Shown piece by piece: positions 1 through 11,152 of a DNA stretch of 64,000 bases. Every line of letters begins with the position of its first letter. The stretch's first letter is position 1. Below the pieces are notes generated by a model. That model was not told the DNA's origin. It did no database searches and was given only the letters and a program-made list of their open reading frames with translations. The stretch is from [Phialemoniopsis] sp. UDSM-2020 (lineage: Eukaryota; Ascomycota; Sordariomycetes; Thyridiales; Thyridiaceae): positions 1,674,001 to 1,738,000 of the forward strand of contig JAEILZ010000005.1 of NCBI GenBank assembly GCA_018873225.1, written 5' to 3'. The position numbers and the translations under genes are program-made.

Positions 1-3000
1 AGCACTGTCTGGGCCTCGACTCGGACTCTATCGAGTTTCTCAGCTGCAAGACGCAAGATCCGCAGGAAGAGTTGAGACATGATCTTGTTTGCCCGTTCAC
101 CACCGCCATCCCCACCCCTGAGTCCTTCCCACAGAGACTTGGTCGCTCTGATGGCCTGCAGTCGGACATGTGACCCGATATCACCCCTCGCAGTAGTCGT
201 ATAATCATCAAGACCTTCTGAGACAAGGTCAAGGAATTGGGGAGTGTTCTGCCTCAAAACTTCACCTTGCAGCAGACTTTGCAAGATTGCCATTCTGGTT
301 TCGACCCGTTTGTCGCTACCCCATCTCTGCAGAATGGCGTCACAGATGAGAGAGTTATCCTCCGCGGCACGCTGAGGCATACAGACCAGTATAGGATGGG
401 CCATGCTGAGCGCGAAGAAGTAGCCGAATCCTGTCCCTTCACGAGAGGTTTGAGGCGTTTGTACCAACTCAGCCCAGCTTCGTAGAATGGTCTCACGTCC
501 CTTGAACTGGTCATGATCTTGCGTCTGAGTGAAGACCAGCGACACAAGCGCGGCTTCTGCTGCAGCCGTAATGACATCCTGCTCTTGTCTGCCAAGCCAT
601 CCCTGGAGGTTCGTCTGAATGAGAGATACCAGATCATCGAGCTTTGCGGGCCATTTATCCAGTTGTGCATCTATAGGAGAGACAGCTTTGGAGAAGGTGC
701 CATCGTCGATAGTCGTGAAAAGATTTGGTCCGGACAACAGCGCGCCGAGGGAATCAGGCCCAAGTACTGCAGCCTGGAAGACAGGGAATGATGACACTGC
801 GAGACGACATGCCGCTTCGGCGACAAGCTCCGGGCGTCGATATGTTATATCCCTACATTCAGTCATGATGCCTTGAATCCCTGAAATGCATTTTGACATG
901 AAGCGGCTTGCTGTTTCCTTATTAGTACCAGATAAATGAGCTGCTAATTCCGGGAAATTGTCGAGTATGGCGCCGAAGCAAAGGATGAGCCCGTGGCGCT
1001 CCTCGACCTGCCGCTGCTGCAAGGACTTGAGTTTCTGGATGATGAAATCCACGGCGTCAATGGCCGGCTCAAGGGTATTGCTGCTGGCACGTGCGAGCTC
1101 TGCCATGATTGCTCCGAAGGAAAGCGCAGTGGTACGTCTTGCTGATGCATCGGCATCTCCGATGCCTCGCCAGCCGAGGAGGCCTTCCAGTACCGCCCGA
1201 CCATAATGTCCTGCTAGTTTCGTCACGTTCAGAGCAACTTCCGAGATGGACCTTGATCGCAACGCAACAGAATGATAGTCAACAGTCTGCACAACCCATA
1301 TGCCCTCCGTGATTGTGTCGGGATGTCTTCCAATAAGTTCCTGAAGAGCGGCTGAGCTTCCGCGTCTGATGTTGCCGGCGGGATCTAGACTCGCAGTCAC
1401 AACGAGCTCCGTTGCTAGGACTTGAAGGACGGACACCGATGACTCTTGTGATTTTGTCACGCTCAGGGACTTGATCGGCACTGCAAGAAGCTCTGTGGTT
1501 GTGTATCGACGGGCCACAGCCCATATACCGAAGCAGGCAGCATCTCGGACATTTGTTCCAGTAGACCCTCCAGATGCGTTTCGTCGTTCGAATGACAGGC
1601 CAATGATGAGTGCATGGATGATGTCGGGGAGACTTCCCGCGGGAGGAGAGCGACGATACAGCAGATGCGAGAGAGTCAACATCAGTCCATGCCACTCCAG
1701 AGGGTCGACCGATGTGAGATCCCGCGTGCGGGGAGCCGAGGGATCGGTGGGATGTTTCACCCAGAGGACGTTTCTGTTCAAAGACTCTAGGACAACATCA
1801 ATGACCTGTGAGGCCATGTCTTCGTCCAATTTTAGAGTGATGATACTCAGCGCTTTGCTTGCTGCAAAGCGGACCGGGGTGTCGTTGTCCGCAAGCTTCT
1901 CAAGGAGAAAGCCGATTGTCGATTCGACCAACTCCGTGCTTGCCATGTCCTGGGGGGATTTGCGAAGTACAAGGACGGCCACAGACCGTATGACTTTGAT
2001 CATCCACTTTCTAGCAAGAGCAGAGGAGGTGACAGATTCCAGACCTGGGTCCGTTCCGTTGGCGAGGCTGTGAGTTGCGTAGAAGACGTCACTGAGGTAT
2101 CTATCCATATCAGATGTATCGGCAGATGACGAGAGAAGTCCTGAGAGGAAGGACAGGATGCCAATATAATGGTATGGTGACCGAGGTGGTGTGTCCAGCT
2201 GCGGCCGAAGAGAAAGCAATGCCCATTGTACAAGTGCGTGCAGTATTCCCAGAGACTGCATGTCTCGACGCATGGCAATCCTGACCAAGAGGGCCTTGGC
2301 CGCGTCCCGTTCTTTTCCTGGAGATGACAGGTACTTCATGGCCAGTGGTAGCACTCTCACAGTAATTCCAGGAATATTCGGTGGCCATTGAAAGCCCGGC
2401 ATGCTGGGTAACTCATCGTCGCCTAGATCGAGAGATGAAATAGTAGAGAGATCGAAAGGCGCGAGGAAGAGGTGTGACAACCACAAGAGAAAAACATATC
2501 TCTCCTCCCACTTCCATCGTGTTGCCGTTGATTTCGCTCCCAAAACACTGGCGGACGGTCTTGAAGCAGATGGGTCTGTCTCTCGCTCAGCGTCTTCCAA
2601 AGCAGACAGCAAAAGCTCCAGATATCTTGCTTCTACACTGAGAAAACGGATGATGACTTTTTCTCCTCTGATTTTGCAGAAATGATAAATCAGGTCGCAA
2701 ATGGCAGTGCGGAGTGGCATCAAGAGATCTGACCGCGTTGAGAGCGTTTTGTGTCGATATGGGCTCTGTAGATATTCCAGCAAAGCATCGCCAAGAACAG
2801 GTATCCATTTCGGCAGATGCGGATCTAGTAGTTGAGGCACCTCTTGAAAAGGATCGAGCACCTAGAGCTCTCAATATCAGTTTGCGTACACCGGCTATCA
2901 CGAGCATTTGAGCTTCATCCTTACGAGCGTGGCAAGTCGAGACGTCTCTCGAGACCTGACCCGGGATCGAAGGCTAGCCGTTCCATTTTCATCATGCTTC

Positions 3001-3095
3001 CTTATCAACGGAAGCAAGCTCCGGTCGAAGTCCGCAATGAAGTCTGCAGAGATCTTCTGAAGTTTGATATCTGAATCATGCTCTGGAGCGTCCAT
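1..3095 (-). CDS. TBCD: Tubulin-specific chaperone D (cofactor D), 5' part, cut by window edge
   Basis: Cofactor D (yeast Cin1, fission yeast Alp1) captures beta-tubulin and, with cofactors C and E, assembles and recycles alpha/beta-tubulin dimers in the cytoplasm. The protein starts at 3095 with MDAPEHDSDIKL, the typical opening of the family. Exon 1 is 57 codons (3095-2925); a 63-bp intron (2862-2924, GTAAGG...CTAG) follows, and the frame then stays open from 2861 to base 1, giving about 1010 residues. Residues after the junction read VLDPFQEVPQLLDPHLPKWI, the conserved family stretch. The rest is helical and HEAT-repeat-like, for example VRFAASKALSIITLKLDEDM. I spot-checked the frame at four distant places and found no stop. 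The C-terminal part, about 200 residues by comparison with usual fungal lengths (about 1200), lies outside the window. The gene is transcribed towards the left edge and its promoter lies in 3096-3795. Confidence 0.95.
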
Positions 3096-3795
3096 GGTGA
3101 AAGATCAGGTCACCTCTCAAACTGATGGACCGACTGATGACACCAAGAACGGACAAGGATAGTCACTTATACAAGTGAAGCTACTGAGAGAATTTCTATA
3201 AGTATTAGCATGTCTTCGCAGCTCTGATGGGCGTTGTGTGAAGAGTGGAGGAGAGTAATGGATGCAACGGAATCCAGACAAGGCAGCCACATTTCTTGGC
3301 CGATTGGAGTTGAGGCCTTGAAATGTGGGTTCTCAGTGTGGGTGCCGAATAGCTGGAATCTTGGCCGTTTTGGGATATCACAGCGTGCATTTGGCGGGCC
3401 GTTGCGAGCTTATGGCACTATTAGCGGCCGTGATCCACCAAACCCATCATCTGATGCCGCCTGAAAACAACCTTGGAACTTTAGAACCAGCACTGAGTTG
3501 ACATTGAACCCACTCCTCAGTAGCATTTGGAGAGCAGCGGAGCAAATTCACGATGGGAGAACTTATCAAAGTGCATTCTTGACTTGTTTAATTTGTCGTT
3601 GTCCTCTTCATTGCTGGTTGCGATCCCCATCAATTCGAGAATCAATCTTATTACTTGAGACGTGAATGGGAGGGAGTGTACAGAAGCAGAATGTGTTGTT
3701 GATGCCTGAAAGTCAACGCTTGCAACTAGAATGAATTATTTACGAAGAAATCGGAAAAAAATTGATGCTTTCCATAGCAACAGGGATTGTCTGTA
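3096..3795. other. Intergenic region, TBCD promoter and GH76 3' flank
   Basis: 700 bp between the start of TBCD and the stop of the GH76 gene, both on the minus strand. I see no coding signal on either strand; the small open frames here resemble nothing. It should contain the 5' UTR and promoter of TBCD on its left side and the GH76 terminator region on its right side. Confidence 0.6.
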
Positions 3796-4977
3796 TCAGG
3801 CAGCAGCCATAGCAGCTACCAACGCATCCATGGCCGAACTGTGAGTCCCGGCATTCGGGCCACCTCCGGCACTGGCAGGGCCGGACCACACGACGCCGAA
3901 CTTGTTGGCGTCAGTCCGATCCGTTGACCATATCGTGTCGGCATTCTTCAGGATAAAGGTCTTGAAGTCGGCCTCGGGCGATGTGCTCTGCAGGTAGTGC
4001 AGGTTCCGCATGAAGATACCCTTGAACTGCGCACCGTCGGCTCCGCAGTTCGGCTCGCAGCTCTCGTGCAGGACGCCGTCCTTGGAGAGCTTGCTGATGG
4101 CGGCACGAGCAATTGTCTTGGCTTGAGCGAGCAGGTCTGCGCCGCCTCCGGCTCTGTAGAGCTCCGCCAGGCCACCGAGGACAACGCCCTGGTTGTAAGT
4201 CCATTCGTTTTGGCCGTTGTTGGTGCACTTGCCGTCACTGCCGATGCTGAGTCCGTCGTTGATACGATTGTTCGAGTTGATCATGCCGGACCCCTTGAAC
4301 CAGTTCCACTGCTTGGTCGCGATGTCCTTGTAGTACTGCTTGTTGTCGGCCCGGTTGGCCAGGAAGGCGGCAACGCTAAAGTACAGCTCGTTGGCGATGG
4401 CGTTCTTGTATTTGCGATCCTTGTTCCACCAGATGCCGCCGCCGCAGGTGTTGTCGGTACCGTTCTTCATGTCCTCAAAGATGTGCTCGGCCATGTCTAG
4501 GTAGTTCTTGGACCGAGTGACATCGTAGGCGCGGATGAGACCCAGCGCCCACCAACCCTCATCGTCATAGTACTCGTTGATGAAGCCTGCAAAGCCACGC
4601 TCGGCCAGCTCTCGTGTAGAAAGCTCATGGTACGTGGAAGTGATCAGACCATCGCGAGCAACGGTCTTGACAACGGCCTTTTTGTTGGTCTTCTGGGCGT
4701 TGTTGAAGGTGTTGGCAAAGACGCCGCCGAGGTTCAGCTTGTTCGCCTCATCGGCATTCAGGGCAGAGAAGTCGGCAAGCATTGTCATGCAGTTGCCACC
4801 ATTCCACCAGCCCGTTGAGTCCCAAAGGCCCGTTCCAGAGTTGTACCATGTTTGCAGAGCTTTGATGCCGGCCACCGAGTTCTGTGTGTACGTAGCCTTG
4901 TCCGCCCGCTCTGACAACTGGCTTGAGGCATACAACGCTCGCGTTGCGAGAGAACCAACAACTTGAAGATTAACCAT
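3796..4977 (-). CDS. Glycoside hydrolase family 76 (endo-alpha-1,6-mannanase-like)
   Basis: Single-exon gene, 393 residues. GH76 proteins act on alpha-1,6-mannan; the fungal Dfg5/Dcw1 members are thought to cross-link GPI proteins to the cell wall. The catalytic Asp pair is seen as YYDDEGWW (Asp138-Asp139), and other family landmarks are WWNGGNCMTMLADF near residue 57, GGGIWWNKDRKYKNAIANEL near 185 and NEWTYNQGVVLGGLAELYRA near 250. These give an (alpha/alpha)6-barrel pattern over nearly the whole length. The C-terminus ends soon after the barrel in an Ala-rich tail with no hydrophobic GPI-attachment segment, so this is more like the mannanase-type members than anchored Dfg5. The N-terminus (MVNLQVVGSLATRALYA) is only weakly signal-like, and no better upstream ATG is in frame. 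A short upstream exon carrying the signal peptide is possible but I could not find one. Confidence 0.9.
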   Translation of the reverse strand: MVNLQVVGSLATRALYASSQLSERADKATYTQNSVAGIKALQTWYNSGTGLWDSTGWWNGGNCMTMLADFSALNADEANKLNLGGVFANTFNNAQKTNKKAVVKTVARDGLITSTYHELSTRELAERGFAGFINEYYDDEGWWALGLIRAYDVTRSKNYLDMAEHIFEDMKNGTDNTCGGGIWWNKDRKYKNAIANELYFSVAAFLANRADNKQYYKDIATKQWNWFKGSGMINSNNRINDGLSIGSDGKCTNNGQNEWTYNQGVVLGGLAELYRAGGGADLLAQAKTIARAAISKLSKDGVLHESCEPNCGADGAQFKGIFMRNLHYLQSTSPEADFKTFILKNADTIWSTDRTDANKFGVVWSGPASAGGGPNAGTHSSAMDALVAAMAAA

Positions 4978-7223
4978 ATTGAAAGGAAAGATATTGAACG
5001 AATGATGCTGAATCCTGACAGGCCAATATTGGAGGGAACCGGTGTTCTTGATATAGATGGAAATGGCAATCTAGGAGGCACTGACACAGCGAGCAAGGCT
5101 GCCCATGTCCGGTCATGGAAGGATGAGTGCGTTAATTTAAGTCCTCGTCTTTCAAATCCCTCCGGGGCGGCAGTGAATCACCGGACAGGGGCCGTACAGA
5201 CGGGCCAAGCTAGTCACCGACGTTGTGCCCCCGACTTGCCGGTTACTAGGCGAGGCGTCTTGTCATCTGTTGCTTGGGAGTGACTTTCACAGCCTACCTA
5301 TACGAGCTGGATCATCTGGTACCTACATCCCGTCCAACACCCCTGTTCAAAGGACGTGAAGAGGACATGGGAGTTGTGCATCGTCATCAAACCAAGGAGA
5401 CCAGAGCCCGATGCACGTTGTTTGCACACATGGATCGGAACATCGCATTCGGCGGTTTAGAGAGGGTCCGGGGCTGGTACCACCTACTACTTAGGGACAA
5501 TTCGCGGTCTGTTTCAGTATAAGATTGTCGCCTTATGCCCCTTGGCCCGGGTCCGTGATGTCGGGCGGCAAATGCCAAAACATCAGTGACCTCGCGGACT
5601 TCGTCGGGGATATGTGCTTGATTTTGCCCATGAAAGTGCATAAAGTAAGTACATGGCAATCTAAAATTGGGCGCCGCTGCTTGCGTCTGTGGTGCTAAAA
5701 GATTATCGATCCTCCCGGACCCGCTCGGATGTACAATGTATTTCTGGATTTGGGCAGTGTCAGGGCTTTGTTAAGGCACAGCGAGATCAGTCAACTCATT
5801 GGCTTTCTACTACGCGTCTACTTGCAACTTGACCTCCTTGTAAGAACTAACTCCTATCATCCCGTGCTATAACCCCTCCGTCCAAGTAGGTGTTTCACAG
5901 CCCCTTCCATCGTCCAACAGCATCATAGACTCACGTTGAACAGAGCAACAAGTGGAGTCACAACTGCAGGTACTGGGCGAGGATGACCCTATCACCACCC
6001 ATGATTGCATCTGCAAGGCAAAGTGTTAGCAACACGCTACAACCTTATTCTCTCATCGGGCGACCAGTAATCAAGGCCAAGTGCATGATGATCGCGTACA
6101 CGTGGTGCATAGCTGCTCAACGTCACAAGCCGAAAGCAACACAAGGGCTGGGTGCGGACACAACCACGTTTCTCGCCGAGCTTTATGACTGCTTGGGATG
6201 AAACGTTGGATCATGGCACGCTCGTGCACAACGACACCTGCCCAAGTGAGGACAATAGGCTGGCGATCCTCGGTCTTGCTCGCATCTTGTTCAGTCGTAC
6301 TTTCAGAGCGGGGTCGGAACATTGCGCCTCGACATAACAACTGTTCCCAGGCCTATAATCGTCACCGAGCGGAGCTACGATGGAGCCTCTGAGCTCTGAA
6401 CTGCGGAGGTTGAAGACATCGCCTCTCCAGCTTGGTGTCGTGGACTTCCCCTAAATTGAAAGAATTCTGAATGAAACAAAGATTGAGAAAGGTATTGAAC
6501 TTGTGCATACCCCGCGCTGAGGTTCTGTGGAAAACCCTGGGGTCGGGTCGTCGGATGAGTTCCAAGGTTATGCCTGCAGATTGACGCCCGTCATGCGGGT
6601 AATCGCCAAATTGCAGACAGAGAAATATGGACAAGGCTGCATATGACCACTTTATACTGAAATGCTTATTTCCACTTATTTGAATTCGATGAGAACGTGT
6701 CCGCTTGAAGATGCTTTCACATATATTGAACCTGGAATGTTTCGTGACGATCATTTACTTTTTGGCGTTGAGCTGTGAGGCTCCAGGCGATCTTTGCGGA
6801 GCTCCAGAGCTGCATTTCGACTACCTAACCTTGGAGTGATCTGCCTGGGCGAAAGGGCTGGTGGGCTGCTGGTGCTGGGCTGTCAATCCTTTAGGGATCC
6901 CATAATGGTAGATCATCACTACGGACGGCAGCGATTAGCGCACATTTTAGGAGAGCTCACTGAAGTCACACCAAGTGAAGCTCGGACCACCGCTTATTTC
7001 CAGTCCTCAAGATGGTGGGGTCGGCTCTGCGCTCCAGCGCGAGCATTGGGGGCTCCAAAAATTCTTATCGCCCGATAAGATTGCCAAAATTTTTGTTTTC
7101 TGATAAGGGACTTGCCAGAAGAATACTGCATTGCCAAAGCCACGAGTACAACACTCTATACAACGGAGCTTTGTAACAGAGAGTGCGCCCCTCCTACCCC
7201 GGAGGCACATTATCTTTGTCACA
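4978..7223. other. Divergent intergenic region between GH76 and UTP21
   Basis: 2.2 kb between two divergently transcribed genes. The open frames in it are short, overlap one another on both strands and match nothing I know. It should carry both promoters. The last 170 bp before UTP21 hold the inverted GATA repeat and AT-box annotated separately. I see nothing else with support. Confidence 0.6.
7063..7107. promoter_or_regulatory. GATA inverted repeat and RRPE-like AT box upstream of UTP21
   Basis: A perfect 8-bp inverted repeat, TCTTATCG (7063-7070) and CGATAAGA (7073-7080), is separated by two C bases, so each arm carries a GATA-factor site. An AAAATTTTT box follows at 7086-7094 and a third GATAAG at 7102-7107. 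The box resembles the ribosomal RNA processing element (AAAATTTT core) known from promoters of yeast ribosome-biogenesis genes, which fits the UTP21 gene that starts 117 bp downstream. Sequence motif only; no function shown. Confidence 0.4.
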
Positions 7224-10200
7224 ATGCCGCACTCAGAACAAGATGGGCGTCTGACCAAGCGACAGAGGGTTCACGCTGTGACCAAGGCGGCGCCGTCTGG
7301 AAGTCGAGGATCCAACATCTTTGCGCCTTTCCGGGTAAGTCTTTCCAGTGCTCGACCGATTAGGGGTTTTGTGCTCATTTGAACCTCTTATAGACTGTAG
7401 GATTGGTGTCTCCGACCGACGTTCCCTTCACCTCAATCCCTCTCGGCAAGACTACCTTCCAGATCACGACGTCTGTTGGGCGGTCACTTCAGACCTACGA
7501 TTTAAAGCGAGGTCTGAACCTTGTCTTCATCACTCGACCTCAAACGCCAGCCAATATCACCGCAACTCTAGCATGGAAGGAGAAGGTCTACGCCGCCTGG
7601 GGGGATCGCCGCAATGGCGAAGAGCAAGGTCTCTGGGCGTTTCAACGGGGCAAGGTGGTTGCGAAGATTGAGCTGCCCGCGGACCTGGACCAACCAATTC
7701 AGCAAATACTCGTATTCGGATCGTGGATTGTTGCTCGTGCTTTGAATAGGATTGAGGTCTGGAAGTCTTCGACTCTCGAGCATTACACTACACTTTTCCC
7801 CGTCGCTTCAGCACCTGGTGACAATGAGCTCACGGGCGGTATTTGCAACATGCCGACCTATCTCAACAAGATATTTGCCGGCAGGAAGGATGGTTGGGTG
7901 GAAATCTGGAATGTCAGCACCGGGAAGCTCATCTATACCATGCTACCTCCGTCGCCCGGTTGCGGTGCCGTCACCTGCATGGAACCTACCCCGGCATTGT
8001 CATGCTTGGCCATTGCGTATGCCGGAGGTCCTCTCGTCATTCGAGATGTTCTTCAAGATAAAACCTTGATCCAAATGGATGCCGCTATAGATGGCGCACC
8101 TATCAAGACGATATCATTCAGGACTGACGGTCAGGGCGCTGGACAAGACGGCAAGAAGGAAGGTGTTATGGCCACTGCGACGGCCCAGAGCGGAGACGTT
8201 ACTTTCTGGGACTTGAATGGTGGCGGGCGAATCATGGGTGTACTTCGCAGTGCGCACAACCCACCGTCCCATGAAGGAGCCGTCGTTAGGGGCGGGCTTT
8301 GCAAGGTCGAATTCCTCTCTGGCCAGCCTGTCATCATCACAAGTGGACTGGACAACTCCCTAAAATCCTGGATCTTCGATGAGACTCCCTTTTCGCCAGT
8401 TCCCCGGATCCTCCATACTCGCAGCGGCCACGCAGCTCCTGTCAGCTGCCTGCAATTTCTGCCTTCGGACTTTGACGGTGCTGATGCGGGCAATAAGTGG
8501 CTTCTTAGTGGTGGACAAGACCGGAGTCTTTGGGGTTGGAGTCTGCGTCGTGATGGTCAGAGTACAGAGCTCAGTCAGGGCAATCTGCGGAAGAAGGCCA
8601 AGAAATTTGGTATCCTTTCTAGTGCCGCTCTCTCTCATGGACCGACCACCACGCTAGACGACCTAAAAGCGCCAGAGATCACATGCATCGCATCGTCCTT
8701 GAATCGCGATGGTGGCATCGGCGCTCTGCCGGGCAACCAACCGATGTGGCAGAAGGGCAATAGTCAGAAGAAGCAGGTCAACGATGCCGAGGTCAGCGGT
8801 ATGACCGGCTGGGAGAGCGTTGTCACTGCTCACAAAGACGATCCATGGGCGCGTACATGGTTCTGGGGACGGAAACGTGCCGGCAGATGGGCATTCCAGA
8901 CTGGCGACGGAAAGCATGTGTCGACAGTGGCTATCAGTCAGTGCGGCAGTTTTGCTGTGGTTGGTTCAGTCGGCGGAAGCATTGATATGTTCAACTTGCA
9001 GTCGGGCCTACACAGGCAGCGTTTCCCTTCGCGTCTCACACCAGCTCAGGCACGACAGATGAAGATGCAGCAACTGAAGCAGGCCGACAACAATGTGACA
9101 GCTCTTCAATCGCGTGGCGGTTCAGCATTCGGACCAGGTACAGGAAGACACACTGCATCTGTCACTGGAATCATTGTCGACTCCCTCAACAGATTTGTCA
9201 TCTCTTGCTCGCTGGATGGTACCGTAAAGTTCTGGGATTTCCTGACTGGCAACCTCCTCGAGCAGATTGACTGGGCACCGATGGCGCGAATAACAGGCTG
9301 CCGATACCATGCGGCAAATGATCTGGTGGCCTTCTCGTGCGACGATGGCTCCATCCGGGTCGTGGACATTGAAACGAAGAACACGATCAGAGAGTTCTGG
9401 GGGTCGGAAGGTGGCATCAATGACTTTTGTTTCTCTAATGATGGACGCTGGATTGTTGCTGCAGCCGAGGATGCCATCGTCCGCGTGTGGGATCTCCCCA
9501 CAAGCCATCTCATTGATGCTATACGCCTCGAGCGGCCCTGCAAAGCATTGGCTTTCTCACTTACCGGAGAGTATCTTGCGGCCGCCACTGAGGGTGACCT
9601 TGGAGTCCACATCTGGACAAACAAGACGTTGTTCAAGCACGTCCCGACAAGACAAATCTCCGAAAAGGAAATCGGCAAGATCTCAGGGCCGACTGCATCT
9701 GGTGAAGGTGGTGAGGGGTTGATCGAGGCTGCTTTTGAAGACGATAACGATGCGCAGGAAGACGACTCTGTGGCAGCGCCTACTCTGGAACAGCTCAGCT
9801 CCGACATGATGACTCTGAGTCTTGTCCCCAAGAGCCGGTGGCAGACACTGCTCCATCTCGATGTCATCAAACAACGTAACAAACCCAAGGAAGCCCCTAA
9901 ACAACCCGAGAAGGCACCCTTCTTCCTTCCGTCACTTACGGGGACCGATACTTTGAAGAAGGTGGAGACTGGGGCCAGCAAGCCTGCCGATGAGAAAGAA
10001 TCGAGGATAACGAAGCTTGATCGAAGTCGTATGCAGGAGCTCTTCACAATGAAGCTCCGAGATGGAGCTACTGCCGGAGACTGTAAGTTTATGCTATTTC
10101 CAGTGTTCCCAAACTGTGGACCCAGCTCTCTGACCATGCCACTTGACAGACGACGACTTCATCGAGCATCTCAAGTCTTTGTCACCCTCAACGGCTGACC

Positions 10201-10490
10201 TGGAGCTTCGGTCACTGTCCATCGGGGATGGTGATGCGGAATCTAACGAATTGCTGCACTTCATCCATGCGCTTACTGCTCGTCTCGTGTCCCGTCGCGA
10301 CTATGAGCTGACGCAAGCATGGATGACAGTCTTTCTCAGGCTGCACTTTGAGCTTGTGTTGAGCAATGACGACCTCCTCAAGGCGCTGAAACAGTGGAAG
10401 TACCACCAAGAAAGAGAGAAGGATCGCCTGGATAGCCTTGTGGGATACTGCGGCGGTGTCGTTGGCTTCCTCAGGAGCCCGAGGACGTGA
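7224..10490 (+). CDS. UTP21: U3 small nucleolar RNA-associated protein 21 (Utp21/WDR36)
   Basis: Subunit of the UTP-B part of the nucleolar small-subunit processome, needed for 18S rRNA processing. The model has three exons: 7224-7334, 7394-10082 and 10150-10490, with introns of 59 bp (GTAAGT...TATAG) and 67 bp (GTAAGT...GACAG), giving 1046 residues. The start ATG at 7224 lies in CACAATGCC; exon 1 ends in NIFAPFR and joins TVGLVSPTDVPFT, the conserved Utp21 N-terminus. The middle holds two WD40 propellers with motifs such as VEIWNVSTGKL, VTFWDLNGGG, VKFWDFLTGNLL and VRVWDLPTSHL. After an acidic linker (about residues 795-815), the Utp21-specific C-terminal domain runs from SRWQTLLHLDVIKQRNKP through DDDFIEHLKSLSPSTADLEL to the end. 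Length is somewhat above yeast (939 residues), mainly through linkers. Confidence 0.97.
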
Positions 10491-11128
10491 TGATGTGAGG
10501 AATATTTGAAGAGTGTCAACAGAAGAAGTGATGGTGTGCATATTTTAGTTATACGAGCCACTGGCATCGATACCCAATGCAAATCAACGTATATATACGT
10601 TTCCAACCTACCAAGCGTGTCGCGTAATGCATGTCGTTCACTGGACGAACATGTATCTGGCGACTGAAAACAAGAACCCGAAAGCTTTGCCTCCGTGCTC
10701 AGCTTTCAAAAGAGGCCGAACTTAACAACTCAGGGGCGGCTATTGGGTCAGATCATGGACCCTGACCTAATGAGTCACCAACAATTGGTATCCATGTTGC
10801 AAAGATGCTTCGAGACGTTGTGATTTCTGTGAAATGCCAGGCCGAAGGAGCATGAGGTCGACGATCTCACGGAGATTGTCGATTGTCAGCTCGGGCATGA
10901 TTCCTGATCTTCGGACAGCCTTGTTGTAGCGTCGAGTCGAGTCGAGTTGAAGTTTCTCTCTGTTGAGAACGTCAAAGGAACTTGTGTCGTGGTCTGGGAT
11001 CGTGTCTCGCTACACCTTCATCGATCTTGATGATACGTCGTGATACGCTCCAAGCCTCGTGTCCAAGCAAACATCGACCTCTTCCGAGCCTATTCAATTC
11101 GTTCAAACCCATATGTGTAGCACGTCTC

Positions 11129-11152
11129 CATCTTGAAATCCATCTTGAAATC
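11129..11152. repeat. 12-bp perfect tandem duplication
   Basis: CATCTTGAAATC occurs twice head to tail. It lies inside the gene desert upstream of xlnR and has no known role. Confidence 0.7.

Noticed and set aside
9106..10137. 343-codon open frame antisense to UTP21
   Set aside because: Shadow frame of a conserved coding exon; Ser-rich translation typical of antisense of such codons.
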